Below are positions 42,210-50,724 of a stretch of 64,000 nucleotides of DNA, in pieces (position 1 is the first letter of the stretch; every line of letters begins with the position of its first letter). The translations under genes and the position numbers were made by a program. Origin of the DNA: Lineus longissimus (Eukaryota; Nemertea; Pilidiophora; Heteronemertea; Lineidae); the NCBI RefSeq assembly GCF_910592395.1, contig NC_088325.1:2757501-2821500 (forward strand), in the 5' to 3' direction. The notes under the pieces are model-generated. The model was given only the letters and a program-made list of their open reading frames with translations. It ran no database searches and was not told the origin of the DNA.

Positions 42210-43046
42210 TTAGTCTTCTTTATCATCACTACCTGTGATATCTAGACTTTCATCTATTGGTTTGTCACATTCAGAGACAGTCATATTTGGTGTATTCATA
42301 TTTGATGCAGTCATACTCGATGTATTCATAGATGATTCCTCATGACAATGACCTAAAGTAATAAGTGTTGTTGAAGCAAGTGCAGTTAGTGCACCCATTC
42401 TCAAACTCAACCATCCAAGCCATTTATCCAACTCGTTAGTTATCAAATAATCATTTCTAAGATCATGGTAAAGATCATCTTCATCATCTATTGGTAATAA
42501 CCACCTTGATAATTTAATGTAAGCTTTAAGTACTGTCTTACCCAAAGAATCATTAAGTCTAGCAGCCATCTTTGTTTCATACATTCTATGGTGTTTTAAG
42601 ATTTCTTTTTCAGTCATATTATCTAAGTCATTAAAAGTTATTTGTTTATTAAGGAAATCCTTGCTTTTACCAGTTGCAATTAGAATCTCTAAGTCTTGTT
42701 TGGCTTTAAGGCCACTATCAGTTCAAAAATAGTTCAAAAAATAGTTCAAATTTTGTTGATTGCTACTTGATCCTAGTTGGTAACTAGAATTGACTATTCC
42801 CTGACTGGGATTAACTATTCCCTGACTAGGAGTAACTAAATTTGAACTATTCAACTGCTTGTTTGAAACTTGTTGATTTGTAGAGCAGTTCTGTTGAAAA
42901 TTAGTTCTGTTTTGTTGGTAACTACCAGTGTTCTGTTGGTTAGAAGCCCCAACTCGAGCTAAGCTCTCAGGACTCATAACACCAATATGTTTCATTTGTT
43001 GTTCAATTACAGATGATGTCTGACTATTCATTTGCTGACTGTTCAT
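42210..43046 (-). pseudogene. Conserved Polinton protein split by an in-frame TGA
   Basis: Two open blocks in the same frame, 43,046-42,726 (Q/N-rich, 107 residues, TAAATG start) and 42,722-42,213 (170 codons), are separated by a single TGA at 42,725-42,723. The second block has no early ATG but is clearly coding: GLKAKQDLEILIATGKSKDFLNKQITFNDL, then WLLPIDDEDDLYHDLRNDYLI and a hydrophobic segment (RMGALTALASTTLITLG). I recall this ATGKS.DFL..ITF..v layout from other invertebrate Polintons. It could be nonsense decay or stop-codon readthrough. A half double-hairpin repeat at 42,956-42,966 encodes part of SPESLARVG. Confidence 0.6.
42956..42966 (+). repeat. Half double-hairpin repeat
   Basis: GAGC-TAA-GCTC followed by TCAGGACTCATAAC, where the second hairpin is truncated after GGAC. 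Confidence 0.75.
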
Positions 43047-43069
43047 TTAAAATAATAGAAAAATGAGTG

Positions 43070-44248
43070 TTAAGTGCAAAATGCTGTTTTCACAAGTTTA
43101 TTGCACTTAACACTAGCTAGAGCTATGCTCTCAGGACGAAGTCCGGCTCGAGCTATGCTCTCAGGACGAAGTCCGGCTGGTGTAAACTTAATACTACTGA
43201 TGCAGTTAATGTCTCGACCTGCACTAGCACTCAATAAAACGTCAAACTGCTTGTCAATATCCTGGTCATATTCCTTCTCAACCTTGTAATTCTGGAAGAA
43301 AATACTTTGAGTGAAATCATACCATAATCTCTCCAAATCATTAACTCGCTCCTTGTTGGTTAAAAAAGGTGTAAATATTACATAATCAATTTTCAGCGTT
43401 TTAAAGGCTTGGTGTAAAAATACCTTGTAGTTAATGGTGACCTTGACACCACAGTAATGCAGAAATCTTAGGAAGGCAAAGTAAACTAGTCTAAGGTCAG
43501 TGATTTTCTCATCGGTTAATTGCGGTTTACCAATTGCCCTGTTAATAAATTCTATTGCAAGAAACCAGTCATATTCCCCACAGTGGAATTTAAAAAGCAT
43601 GGCTTCACCATGTAACCCTTGGTTACATAACTTAGAGGGGAGAGTGTTAATACCCATTTTTAGGGCTGACTGAAGAGTACTTTCATATCTCTGCTTACTG
43701 AGGCATTTTCTGGAACTTGAAAAGCAACCCTGTAAATACCATTCCACAAAGTCCTTTAAATACTTAACTGCCGATTCGGACAGCCGACTCCATCCAAGTT
43801 TCCTTAGAATACTGTCAAAGTAACGTGTCTTGTTGTCAATATTGATCTCAAGAGTTTTAAAATCATCGTCGTAAGTAGTCGAATTGCAATTGGTGCAGAA
43901 TTGATACTTCACAGTTTTAGCTGCGTACCTTGCTGAATTCAAGTTTTTTTGATACTCAAAAAGGGTCCACCTTTTACAATTACGGCAGAATTGGGCATTA
44001 GTGTTGGTACTGACGTCATATTCTTTCATTCTTGGCAGGACTACTTTGCCTGTCTCAGTCAGACTTCGTCTTGAGAGCATAGCTCGAGTAGGCTTATCAT
44101 CTTCTCCACTGTCATCTTTTTTATTGAATGTAAAATTTCCAGTCGGACGCAGTCCTGAGAGCATAGCTCGATCCATAACCCTAGGACGAAGGAATCCAGT
44201 AAGATTTTCATTGCTACATTTACTAAAATAGTCTTTTAATGAAATCAT
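43070..44248 (-). CDS. Polinton protein with two CxxC pairs, unknown function
   Basis: About 392 residues from ATG 44,248. A CRNCKRW...FCTNCNS pair (about residues 87-120) suggests a zinc ribbon, followed by a helical domain (RYFDSILRKLGWSRLSESAVKYLKDFVEWYLQ...) without a recognised fold. Four double-hairpin repeats are read in frame: two near the N terminus (DRAMLSGLRPTG, TRAMLSRRSLTE) and two in tandem at the C terminus (AGLRPESIAR twice). The insertions flank the putative zinc and helical domains rather than interrupt them. A replication or late-transcription role would be guesswork. Confidence 0.6.
   Translation of the reverse strand: MISLKDYFSKCSNENLTGFLRPRVMDRAMLSGLRPTGNFTFNKKDDSGEDDKPTRAMLSRRSLTETGKVVLPRMKEYDVSTNTNAQFCRNCKRWTLFEYQKNLNSARYAAKTVKYQFCTNCNSTTYDDDFKTLEINIDNKTRYFDSILRKLGWSRLSESAVKYLKDFVEWYLQGCFSSSRKCLSKQRYESTLQSALKMGINTLPSKLCNQGLHGEAMLFKFHCGEYDWFLAIEFINRAIGKPQLTDEKITDLRLVYFAFLRFLHYCGVKVTINYKVFLHQAFKTLKIDYVIFTPFLTNKERVNDLERLWYDFTQSIFFQNYKVEKEYDQDIDKQFDVLLSASAGRDINCISSIKFTPAGLRPESIARAGLRPESIALASVKCNKLVKTAFCT
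43120..43174 (+). repeat. Double-hairpin tandem pair, 30-nt period
   Basis: Units 43,120-43,144 and 43,150-43,174, identical: GAGC-TAT-GCTC, TCA, GGAC-GAA-GTCC. Read on minus as AGLRPESIAR twice. Confidence 0.93.
44062..44086 (-). repeat. Double-hairpin repeat in zinc-ribbon gene
   Basis: AGAC-TTC-GTCT, TGA, GAGC-ATA-GCTC. The AGAC/GTCT pair is a compensated variant of GGAC/GTCC. Confidence 0.92.
44145..44169 (-). repeat. Double-hairpin repeat in zinc-ribbon gene
   Basis: GGAC-GCA-GTCC, TGA, GAGC-ATA-GCTC. This is the last unit toward the right end; none is seen from 44,170 to 50,724. Confidence 0.92.
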
Positions 44249-44308
44249 CCTATTCACTTCTATTTACATAATAATTATTTTTTAAACATTGTTTTGATAG
44301 AATGTCAC

Positions 44309-44722
44309 CTAAGACCTTTTACGTGATTTTAAGGCTTTACGTGATTTTAAGGCTTTAACACCCTCTATTAAACCATAAATTATGGAACTAACAATAGCAA
44401 TAACTGCTATGATCAGATGTTCAGCTCGAAAGCCAACAACTGCACCAATTGTTTTCAGGAGAAATGAAACTAAAGACCCTATTATTCCCGGTAAAGCCGC
44501 AGCTGATTTCTTGGCTAGTTCTTTTAGCCATTCAGCAAACTTCTTGAGACCTTCTTTTACTTTATCTGGTATTGATGGTTTTGGTCCTGGCCCAGGTTCT
44601 GGTGTAGGTCCTGGAGTTGGGTCTGGTCCTGGAGTTGGGTCTGGTCCTGGAGTTGGTTTTACAGATTTAGTGGCACCACTTAAAACACTACAAATACTAA
44701 GACCTAGAGTTGTAAATGTCAT
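44309..44722 (-). CDS. Proline-rich membrane protein of the Polinton
   Basis: 137 residues: a short hydrophobic N terminus, a PTPGPDPTPGPDPTPGPT repeat linker, an amphipathic helix (VKEGLKKFAEWLKELAKK), two hydrophobic segments (LPGIIGSLVSFLLKTIGAVVGF and LIIAVIAIVSSIIYGLI) and a basic tail with a duplicated KALKSRK. The frame is open for about 16 codons upstream of the ATG with more hydrophobic residues, so the true start is uncertain. It may be a virion membrane-active protein. Confidence 0.6.
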   Translation of the reverse strand: MTFTTLGLSICSVLSGATKSVKPTPGPDPTPGPDPTPGPTPEPGPGPKPSIPDKVKEGLKKFAEWLKELAKKSAAALPGIIGSLVSFLLKTIGAVVGFRAEHLIIAVIAIVSSIIYGLIEGVKALKSRKALKSRKRS

Positions 44723-44751
44723 TACAACAGCTGTTATTATGGCGCTAATAG

Positions 44752-45267
44752 TTACACCATACGTCTAAAAAAAAGTAACTTTATTCTGTCCTTCAGAGGA
44801 ATAGTTGAGTCTGGTTTCTTTAGAACATCAACAATTAAACGTTTAATTCTTCTAGTTTGTGACTCCCTGTCATTGTCTAACCTCCATACCTTTGACTGTT
44901 CCTCATACAATTTGTCATTTAGTTCATCTATTTGCTTTTTCAACTCTCCTTTATCTTTAGTATCTTCTTCTACAGACTTTACATAGTCTCTTGTTAAATT
45001 ATGAAGCTGATCTTTTAATTCCTCTATTTGCATGTCCTTATCCATCTTTACTGCAGCTAGTTCATCACCAGCGTGTTTTAACCCTCTAAGTTCTCTCAAG
45101 GCATATTCAGTAAAACCCAGTGTTTTAAGTTCATCATCAGTAGCATCTATCAGTTGATCTATTGGTTGGTTTGAACTGTATACCTCATTAATTAATGTAT
45201 CTGTTTGAGTGGATGCAGATTTAGGTTCCCTTACTGGTGGGTCAGGTGCAATCATACCTCTAATCAT
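44752..45267 (-). CDS. Coiled-coil Polinton protein
   Basis: 171 residues from ATG 45,267. The middle (about residues 75-145) is a long coiled coil (IEELKDQLHNLTRDYVKSVEED...LNDKLYEEQSKVW); the C terminus is basic. The same frame is open upstream to 45,357 with proline/glutamine-rich sequence, stopped by TAA at 45,360-45,358, just after an ATG five codons earlier (45,375). The upstream part lies at the edge of the foreign insertion, so the native N terminus may have been disturbed. Confidence 0.6.
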   Translation of the reverse strand: MIRGMIAPDPPVREPKSASTQTDTLINEVYSSNQPIDQLIDATDDELKTLGFTEYALRELRGLKHAGDELAAVKMDKDMQIEELKDQLHNLTRDYVKSVEEDTKDKGELKKQIDELNDKLYEEQSKVWRLDNDRESQTRRIKRLIVDVLKKPDSTIPLKDRIKLLFFRRMV

Positions 45268-45342
45268 GTCAGCAAATCCAGAGGTATTAAGGTAGCAGGA
45301 AGGGTTGGGCGTTTGTGGTTTCTGAGTCTGAGGGGGTTGGTG

Positions 45343-45408
45343 TCTGTTGACTGTGCTTTAAGAGAGACTAGGCATGGCGCCAGTCTCTCTTAAAGCACAG
45401 TCAACAGG
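45343..45408. repeat. Inverted repeat at the left edge of the foreign block
   Basis: CTGTTGACTGTGCTTTAAGA at the left is the inverse of TCTTAAAGCACAGTCAACAG at the right, with AGGCATGGCGCC at the centre. The right arm with its following sequence is repeated directly at 45,725-45,783. Confidence 0.9.
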
Positions 45409-48290
45409 CATTTGGTCTCAGTATTTGGGTTTTGATTGCCATGACTGTACCCCTGTAAAAGTCAGAGGAGGAGAAGTTTGGAATGATGAAAGCATTGAAG
45501 AAGAAGAAATGTTATTATTGAGGAAAGCAAAATTTATTATGAGACTAGAAGGCAGTGTCCTGACTTGATTATTTTGAAAATGGCGGTCTGAACACATTAA
45601 AAGGTGGAACATAGCATTTTATGGACTTTGAAGTGTTCCCCAGTTAAAGGGAGACTATAGGCAGCAGCTAGGTAGGCAAGATAAAGTCATACAAATTTGC
45701 CAATAGGGGTCAGTCATATCTCTAGGCATGGCGCCAGTCTCTCTTAAAGCACAGTCAACAGGCATTTGGTCTTAGTATTTGGGTAAGTACAGAATCAAGG
45801 CAGCTCAGAGAGCAATGATTGAACGATACTGTGGACAAGTCCAAGGATACTGCATCAGTCACGACCAACTTCTCATCAGAAAGCGTCACCACCAGCATAT
45901 TCAATGTTCAGTTCCAACCTGTACCAGTCCAATGCACGCCTGTCATGGTCAGCAGTGGTCAGCTTAGCGCGATATGGAACATTCTTCCGAAACTCAAGCG
46001 AGGGAAGTCTGCTCATTAGCCTATCTCGCGCACTGCTCCTTCTTGTCAAACATCGTAGTGAAATCGTGGTACAGTGGGGCGTCCTCGAGGATTGCAGCTG
46101 GTCGGACAGACGTGAGGTGGAATGTGGGCGGCTGCACTTCTTCGTTGATGTGCGATGGCAGATAGCACAGTTCTTGCGTTGCATGACAGCTGAAAGTGAA
46201 TGTGATATCATAGACCTGAGGCGTTTGCAATGAGACTATAGGTGAAGTAGAAGCAAGGAGTGAAATGGGCCATCTTCCAGTGACTAATATACAGAGTAAG
46301 GGCACTGGGTGTTGTTATATTCAGCATTGAATGTATTCCTCGTACAAGCGTGAATAGTGTGGACATACAGTGAGAGGTGAGAGACCCCTATTGACTACTT
46401 CTTGTAACTTTATCTTGGATATCATATTAGTATTGAACTTCTAGCCATGGAATATGAAGAAATTGAAGTTGTAGGCATGGAATATGAAAAATTATTCAAC
46501 GGTGAAAGACATTATTCCATGAGGCTTTGCCGTGATCGCAAAGGACGCGACGCGATTGGTTCACATGCTAATGAGGTATGATAATGATAATTACCTCTAT
46601 AATGCTACTTGGATAGCGACTGTGTCGTTGATTGCAACAGTGGTCTATGTCAATGTGTGCCTGTAATGTCAATGAAGTATGATGAGGTGATGACGATAGT
46701 GCAATTATTAAATATTGGCAAGAGATCATACTACAACATAGGTCTTGTTTTTGACAGATGACTGTGCGACATTCCCATTGGGTCATGTTAGAGTCAGCAC
46801 TGCATGTATTCCTTGTACAAGCTTGAATAGTTGTGACGGACTTTGAGGGGTGAGAGACCCCTATCGGCTACTTCGGCTAACTTTATCTTGCCTACCTAGC
46901 TGCTAGCAATAGTGCCCCTTTATCAAGACTGCAACCCACTGTGGGGGGCTAAGAAATTACCTTTATAATCCTAGTTGGATAACCACTGTGTAGATGATTT
47001 GAAGAGTGCTCTGTGGATGTGTGCCTGTAATGTCAATGAAAGTATGATGAGGTGATGACGATAGTGGAATGACGAAATATTGGAAAGAGATCTATTCCTA
47101 GAAGAACATATCTCCTGTTTTGACTAGGTGGCGCATTTTAGAATCAGCAGTGAGCACTGTGTGTAACATGGTGGAGGCAGCGGAGATAATAACTGTGTCG
47201 AAAGTATTGTTGTAGGGCCTTCCCTAGGCCCATGGGGTTAAATTTACAATCCACGATTGAAAAGACGTAGTTTGATCGCATTCAACTATAAATCCATTGA
47301 ACAGTTGTGTTCCTTTAGTCATCCGATGACCTTTTGTTGGGCCATGATCGGGGATTGTAAACTGGAAATGTATTATGGACTGGGAGACGGGGGAAACACA
47401 AGTGAAATAGAACAAAACAAGTGATTTTGGGGCTTTGGTTTAGACGCATGCCCCACATGTGCCATGCGGGATTATACGGTTCATGTGAACTTGTTGACAT
47501 CTACATGATCTGGTGCTGTTATTGGTCATGGTACATGGTAGGCCTAATCATCATGGCTATATGTTTCAGGAAAACCTCGGAGTAAAATGAACTGCCGATG
47601 AATAATGATGTTGTTCATGTTTACCATGTTTACTAGTACATAGCCATAGGGTATGCACTGGCCAGTGCACTTTCTGCACGTCGTCATGGTCATGTACGTG
47701 ATACCTTGCATATTTCGTTTTTTGAATGCGCATGCTTTTTGGGCAAAATCACTTGTACCAACACTAATGAATAATGTCTTCTTATCCCTATGACTCCATA
47801 CACAGTGAGGGCATTGTCCCATTCCCATCAAATGGTAACTTATTGTACCGTATTAGGGTGGAAGTTGGGGAGCAGATACCTACCGTTGCACGCCCGTCAT
47901 AATCAGCAGAGATGAGCTTAGCGCGATATGGAACATTCTTCAGAAACTCAAGCGAGGGAAGTCTGCTCATTAGCATATCTCGCGCACTGCTCCTTCTTGT
48001 CAAACATCGTAGTGAAATCGTAATGGAAAACGTCTGGCTTTGCGCCAGACGTTGAGACTAATAAGTGAAGAACTCATAGGTAAAGAACTTCTACTTGCGC
48101 GAGACTGCTCTGATAAAATTATCATTGCAGAGACTACGGTGACGTACACATATATTTTTTACAATCAAAAATGCCCTCAAAAGACGACATGGAATGATTA
48201 TTTTATTGATATTTCCTACTTTATACCTTCCAATTATCACTTTATACAAATAGATCGGCGTTAGTTCGCATGCTTTTCTTTCCTGGTGAC
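45372..48290. mobile_element. Foreign repeat-rich block inside the Polinton (composite insertion)
   Basis: Lacks Polinton genes. Contains a 58-bp direct repeat (45,364-45,421 and 45,724-45,783), inverted copies of a ~40-bp end (45,655-45,700 and 46,870-46,915) like the TIRs of a ~1.25-kb DNA transposon, two imperfect tandem units (about 46,345-46,800 and 46,800-47,160), a direct repeat of ~115 bp (45,951-46,065 and 47,908-48,020) and a hairpin AACGTCTGGC/GCGCCAGACGTT at 48,029-48,051. The largest open frames (about 110 codons near 45,876-46,233 on both strands) resemble nothing I know. Confidence 0.5.
45655..46915. mobile_element. Possible non-autonomous DNA transposon with ~40-bp TIRs
   Basis: The left end AAAGGGAGACTATAGGCAGC and its continuation through AGCTAGGTAGGCAAGATAAAGT match the inverse of ACTTTATCTTGCCTACCTAG and its continuation at 46,876-46,915. 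No target duplication is evident. Confidence 0.4.
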
Positions 48291-48291
48291 A

Positions 48292-49095
48292 CTATAAAGC
48301 AAAATAGTTGCAACCCCGTAAATGCGCTATAAGTCCAATAATAAGTGACGGTGACCCGTTATAAATGTTTCGCCAGCTTCGCTTTTTTGCCGCTACGCGG
48401 CGCGTTGGGCCCTTGCGTCTAGTACCAAACTTATTCTTTAATGTGCCTTCAGAAAGGAATTTACCATCTGATTTAATTAAAGGAATGATAAAGGCATTCC
48501 CTCCATTAGGATTAGGAATTTTATTCATATTGTTCTTTTGTTGTTCTGTAAAGTTTGCTAATTCTCCTTTTGTAGGCAAGAAGTAAGGTTCCTCGTTGTG
48601 CAAATAAATACGTGGTGCTAGTTTACTTAGTTTGTTAGGGTCATATTTCCATTTACCACTTTTTTTCAATGCTGTATCAAGTTTATCCTCTTTATCATCT
48701 AGCAATGACTTCTTCTCCTCTAGTTGCTTGTCAAAAACTCTTGGCCTTTCTGGTACACTTAATGAAGTTTCATCAGTAAGATTTGCACCTCCTGTGTTGT
48801 ATGTTGTGCCTGGCCTTTCTGGAGTTTTAGTGAATGAAGTTTCATCAGTAAAATTTTCACCTCCTGTGTTGTATGTTGTGCCATCATCTTTAGGCTTTGG
48901 ATTAATACCAAAGATATCAGCATAATTTTCACCTCCTGTGTTGTATGTTGTGCCATCATCTTTAGGCTTTGGATTAATACCAAAGATATCAACATAATCC
49001 TCAGGTTTGTAATCAGGTTCGTAATCAGGATCGTAATCAGGATTGTAATGTGGATAGTATTCACTCATTTCATAATTTTCACCTCCTTCAGCCAT
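48292..49095 (-). CDS. Repeat-containing Polinton protein
   Basis: 267 residues from ATG 49,095. After a Y/D/P-rich start (NPDYDPDYEPDYKPEDY), two tandem copies of DIFGINPKPKDDGTTYNTGG and two shorter TTYNTGG units follow, then a charged region and a conserved-looking domain (YLPTKGEL...IPNPNGGNAFIIPLIKSDGKF). The C terminus (RRVAAKKRSW onward) may be read-through into the foreign block. Repeats of 72 nt are also visible in DNA. Function unknown; perhaps a virion surface or core protein. Confidence 0.6.
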   Translation of the reverse strand: MAEGGENYEMSEYYPHYNPDYDPDYEPDYKPEDYVDIFGINPKPKDDGTTYNTGGENYADIFGINPKPKDDGTTYNTGGENFTDETSFTKTPERPGTTYNTGGANLTDETSLSVPERPRVFDKQLEEKKSLLDDKEDKLDTALKKSGKWKYDPNKLSKLAPRIYLHNEEPYFLPTKGELANFTEQQKNNMNKIPNPNGGNAFIIPLIKSDGKFLSEGTLKNKFGTRRKGPTRRVAAKKRSWRNIYNGSPSLIIGLIAHLRGCNYFAL

Positions 49096-49105
49096 AATTA
49101 CTTAT

Positions 49106-50467
49106 TTATCTAACCATAAAAACAATCAATGTACCAACAACTGAGTAAAGCATGAATTTAATTGTTTCATGAGTATCATCCACCTTCTCAACTTTGGTGT
49201 CAAGTTTAGTAGTAGTAGGAGTATTCTTTGAGGTTTCAGTTGTTTTTGGTGTATCAACATTACTCTTTGGCGTATGACTGGTCATTGATGTACCAACACT
49301 ACTCTTAACTCTTATTTTCTTAGAACTATTTCCTTCCATCAGTGGTGGTGGTAAGGTCTTTTTGTGGTTAATGTCATTCTTACCGGGTTTAGCATTTTTT
49401 GGTGCTATTAAAATGTTATTATTGTAGTTATCCAGCTTACCAATAACGAGTACCATATTTGATCCTATGACATACAATCCTGGTGCTATTACATAATCTA
49501 GTCTTGTATGAGTGTCACTCACTGCTTTTTGGTATCTTTGAATTGAAGTGGGAATATCAGGATGTTGATTAATCGAGTCCTTTAATAGTTTGTTAAATTC
49601 CTTCTGAGCATCCAATTCTGTACCCGGTACTCCAATTATTGGTGTTCTGGTCAACGCCTGAGCACCCAGAATACAGTAAACATATGTTCTTATTGTGTCA
49701 TTCAACCTCTCTATTCCAGGATTAGAGAAACCATTTGTTTTAAATATCATGAATTGTTGATAGGTTTGACATTCATTTTGTGTAATTACATCAAATACAT
49801 TCCTGTGTTGTTTCACATGATACTTAATGAAGGTATCTGGATATTTGAAATTAGCCATTCCAGCATCCCAGTCTTTACTGAACATCGGTGGCATTCTATT
49901 CTCATGAACTTGCATGAGGAAGAAATTGATTTTAGAATCATTGATGTAATATCCGGGATCAGTTATGTTCGGGTTGTAATCCGGTACACTCCATGACCTC
50001 CAACCACCGTTATTTTCAAACACCGAGAAATCGTACTCGTCTTTTAAACCAAATTCACTCAATAACCCTCCTAGTTTCCTACGGTTAATGTTATTGTTTG
50101 TCTCATTAAAATCACTTTCACCTGGAATTGGTATCTCTAGATTCTTCATGATCTTCAATATTTGATAGTAAACATGAAACCTGTAAATTGACCTTATCAA
50201 TGGGTCACTGTGATTCAAGTGATCGTCTATTGAAATACCACAACCTGCTGTAGCAAACCAAACAGCCATGTTAAATTGGTTCTGGTAAAACGATAATGGA
50301 TTCTTTTCCAGTCGCAGACAGTCTTTCTTATTTTTCAGGCTCAAAAACCCAGGTGTTATCTTAGTTTCTTGTAGTCTGAAGAAATTGTTAGTATTAACAG
50401 TTACTTCTAAATTAAAGAAGTCATAGGTGAATTTACTTTTATGTTGATTTGCTATTGGATAATACAT
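49106..50467 (-). CDS. Conserved Polinton protein with FNMAVWxATxGCG motif and C-terminal TM
   Basis: 453 residues, TAAATG start close to the right TIR. The N-terminal half has FNMAVWFATAGCGISIDDHL, RSIYRFHVYYQILKIM and GGLLSEFGL, motifs I recall in a large conserved protein of many invertebrate Polintons. A middle region (TQNECQTYQQFMIFKTNGFSNPGIERLNDTIRTYVYCILGAQALTRTP) precedes a Thr/Lys-rich stretch and a C-terminal transmembrane helix (FMLYSVVGTLIVFMV). Probably virion- or membrane-associated; biochemical role unknown. Confidence 0.75.
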   Translation of the reverse strand: MYYPIANQHKSKFTYDFFNLEVTVNTNNFFRLQETKITPGFLSLKNKKDCLRLEKNPLSFYQNQFNMAVWFATAGCGISIDDHLNHSDPLIRSIYRFHVYYQILKIMKNLEIPIPGESDFNETNNNINRRKLGGLLSEFGLKDEYDFSVFENNGGWRSWSVPDYNPNITDPGYYINDSKINFFLMQVHENRMPPMFSKDWDAGMANFKYPDTFIKYHVKQHRNVFDVITQNECQTYQQFMIFKTNGFSNPGIERLNDTIRTYVYCILGAQALTRTPIIGVPGTELDAQKEFNKLLKDSINQHPDIPTSIQRYQKAVSDTHTRLDYVIAPGLYVIGSNMVLVIGKLDNYNNNILIAPKNAKPGKNDINHKKTLPPPLMEGNSSKKIRVKSSVGTSMTSHTPKSNVDTPKTTETSKNTPTTTKLDTKVEKVDDTHETIKFMLYSVVGTLIVFMVR

Positions 50468-50537
50468 TTAATTTACTTGAATTTTTCCTTGAATTTTGGA
50501 TAATGAAGACATTAAAAAAGCCATTTATTTTAATGGA

Positions 50538-50724
50538 ATTAACCCATTGAGCTCTAGTATTCCCTTACCATTTCATTGCAACGCTTCACTGGGAATCTCA
50601 TGAATGTTGCGGTGGATTGGTTCTTTGGGGTTGTAGGCTAATTTGGGGCAAAAGACCTGTAAGGTCTTTGGTCAAAAGGGCCTAAAACATAACCTAGTTC
50701 CTACCACCGCAATACATATATTCT
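50538..50724 (-). repeat. Polinton right terminal inverted repeat
   Basis: Inverse of 28,691-28,903, lacking the complete internal copy of the terminal motif present on the left. Confidence 0.92.

Larger units (their letters stand above)
28691..50724. mobile_element. Polinton/Maverick (adintovirus-like) element, 22,034 bp
   Basis: Supported by terminal inverted repeats of 213 and 187 bp beginning AGAATATATGTATTGCGG, the exact 6-bp target duplication and the hallmark genes: RVE integrase, protein-primed PolB, FtsK/HerA-like ATPase, double-jelly-roll capsid protein and penton. Because it encodes capsid and packaging proteins it is an endogenous virus as much as a transposon. Intact TIRs and target sites suggest fairly recent insertion, yet several genes carry stops or frameshifts. 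Confidence 0.97.

Noticed and set aside
36403-43174. CRISPR-like array from the ~30-nt periodic repeats
   Set aside because: Spacing between units is 5 nt, units are palindromic and lie in genes in both orientations, and there are no spacers or cas genes; the context is an animal transposon.
32426-44169. Hammerhead ribozyme suggested by GGACGAAGTCC and CCTGATGA strings
   Set aside because: The conserved CUGANGA core, GAAA and three-stem arrangement are absent in nearly all units; the two-hairpin form explains the sequence better.
44722-44790. Programmed -1 frameshift joining the coiled-coil gene to the proline-rich membrane protein at the T run
   Set aside because: A -1 slip in the run leads directly to TAG, and other shifts do not enter the downstream frame.
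48040-48264. 74-codon plus-strand frame after the AACGTCTGGC hairpin
   Set aside because: AT-rich, no family resemblance, located at the edge of a composite insertion; chance open frame.
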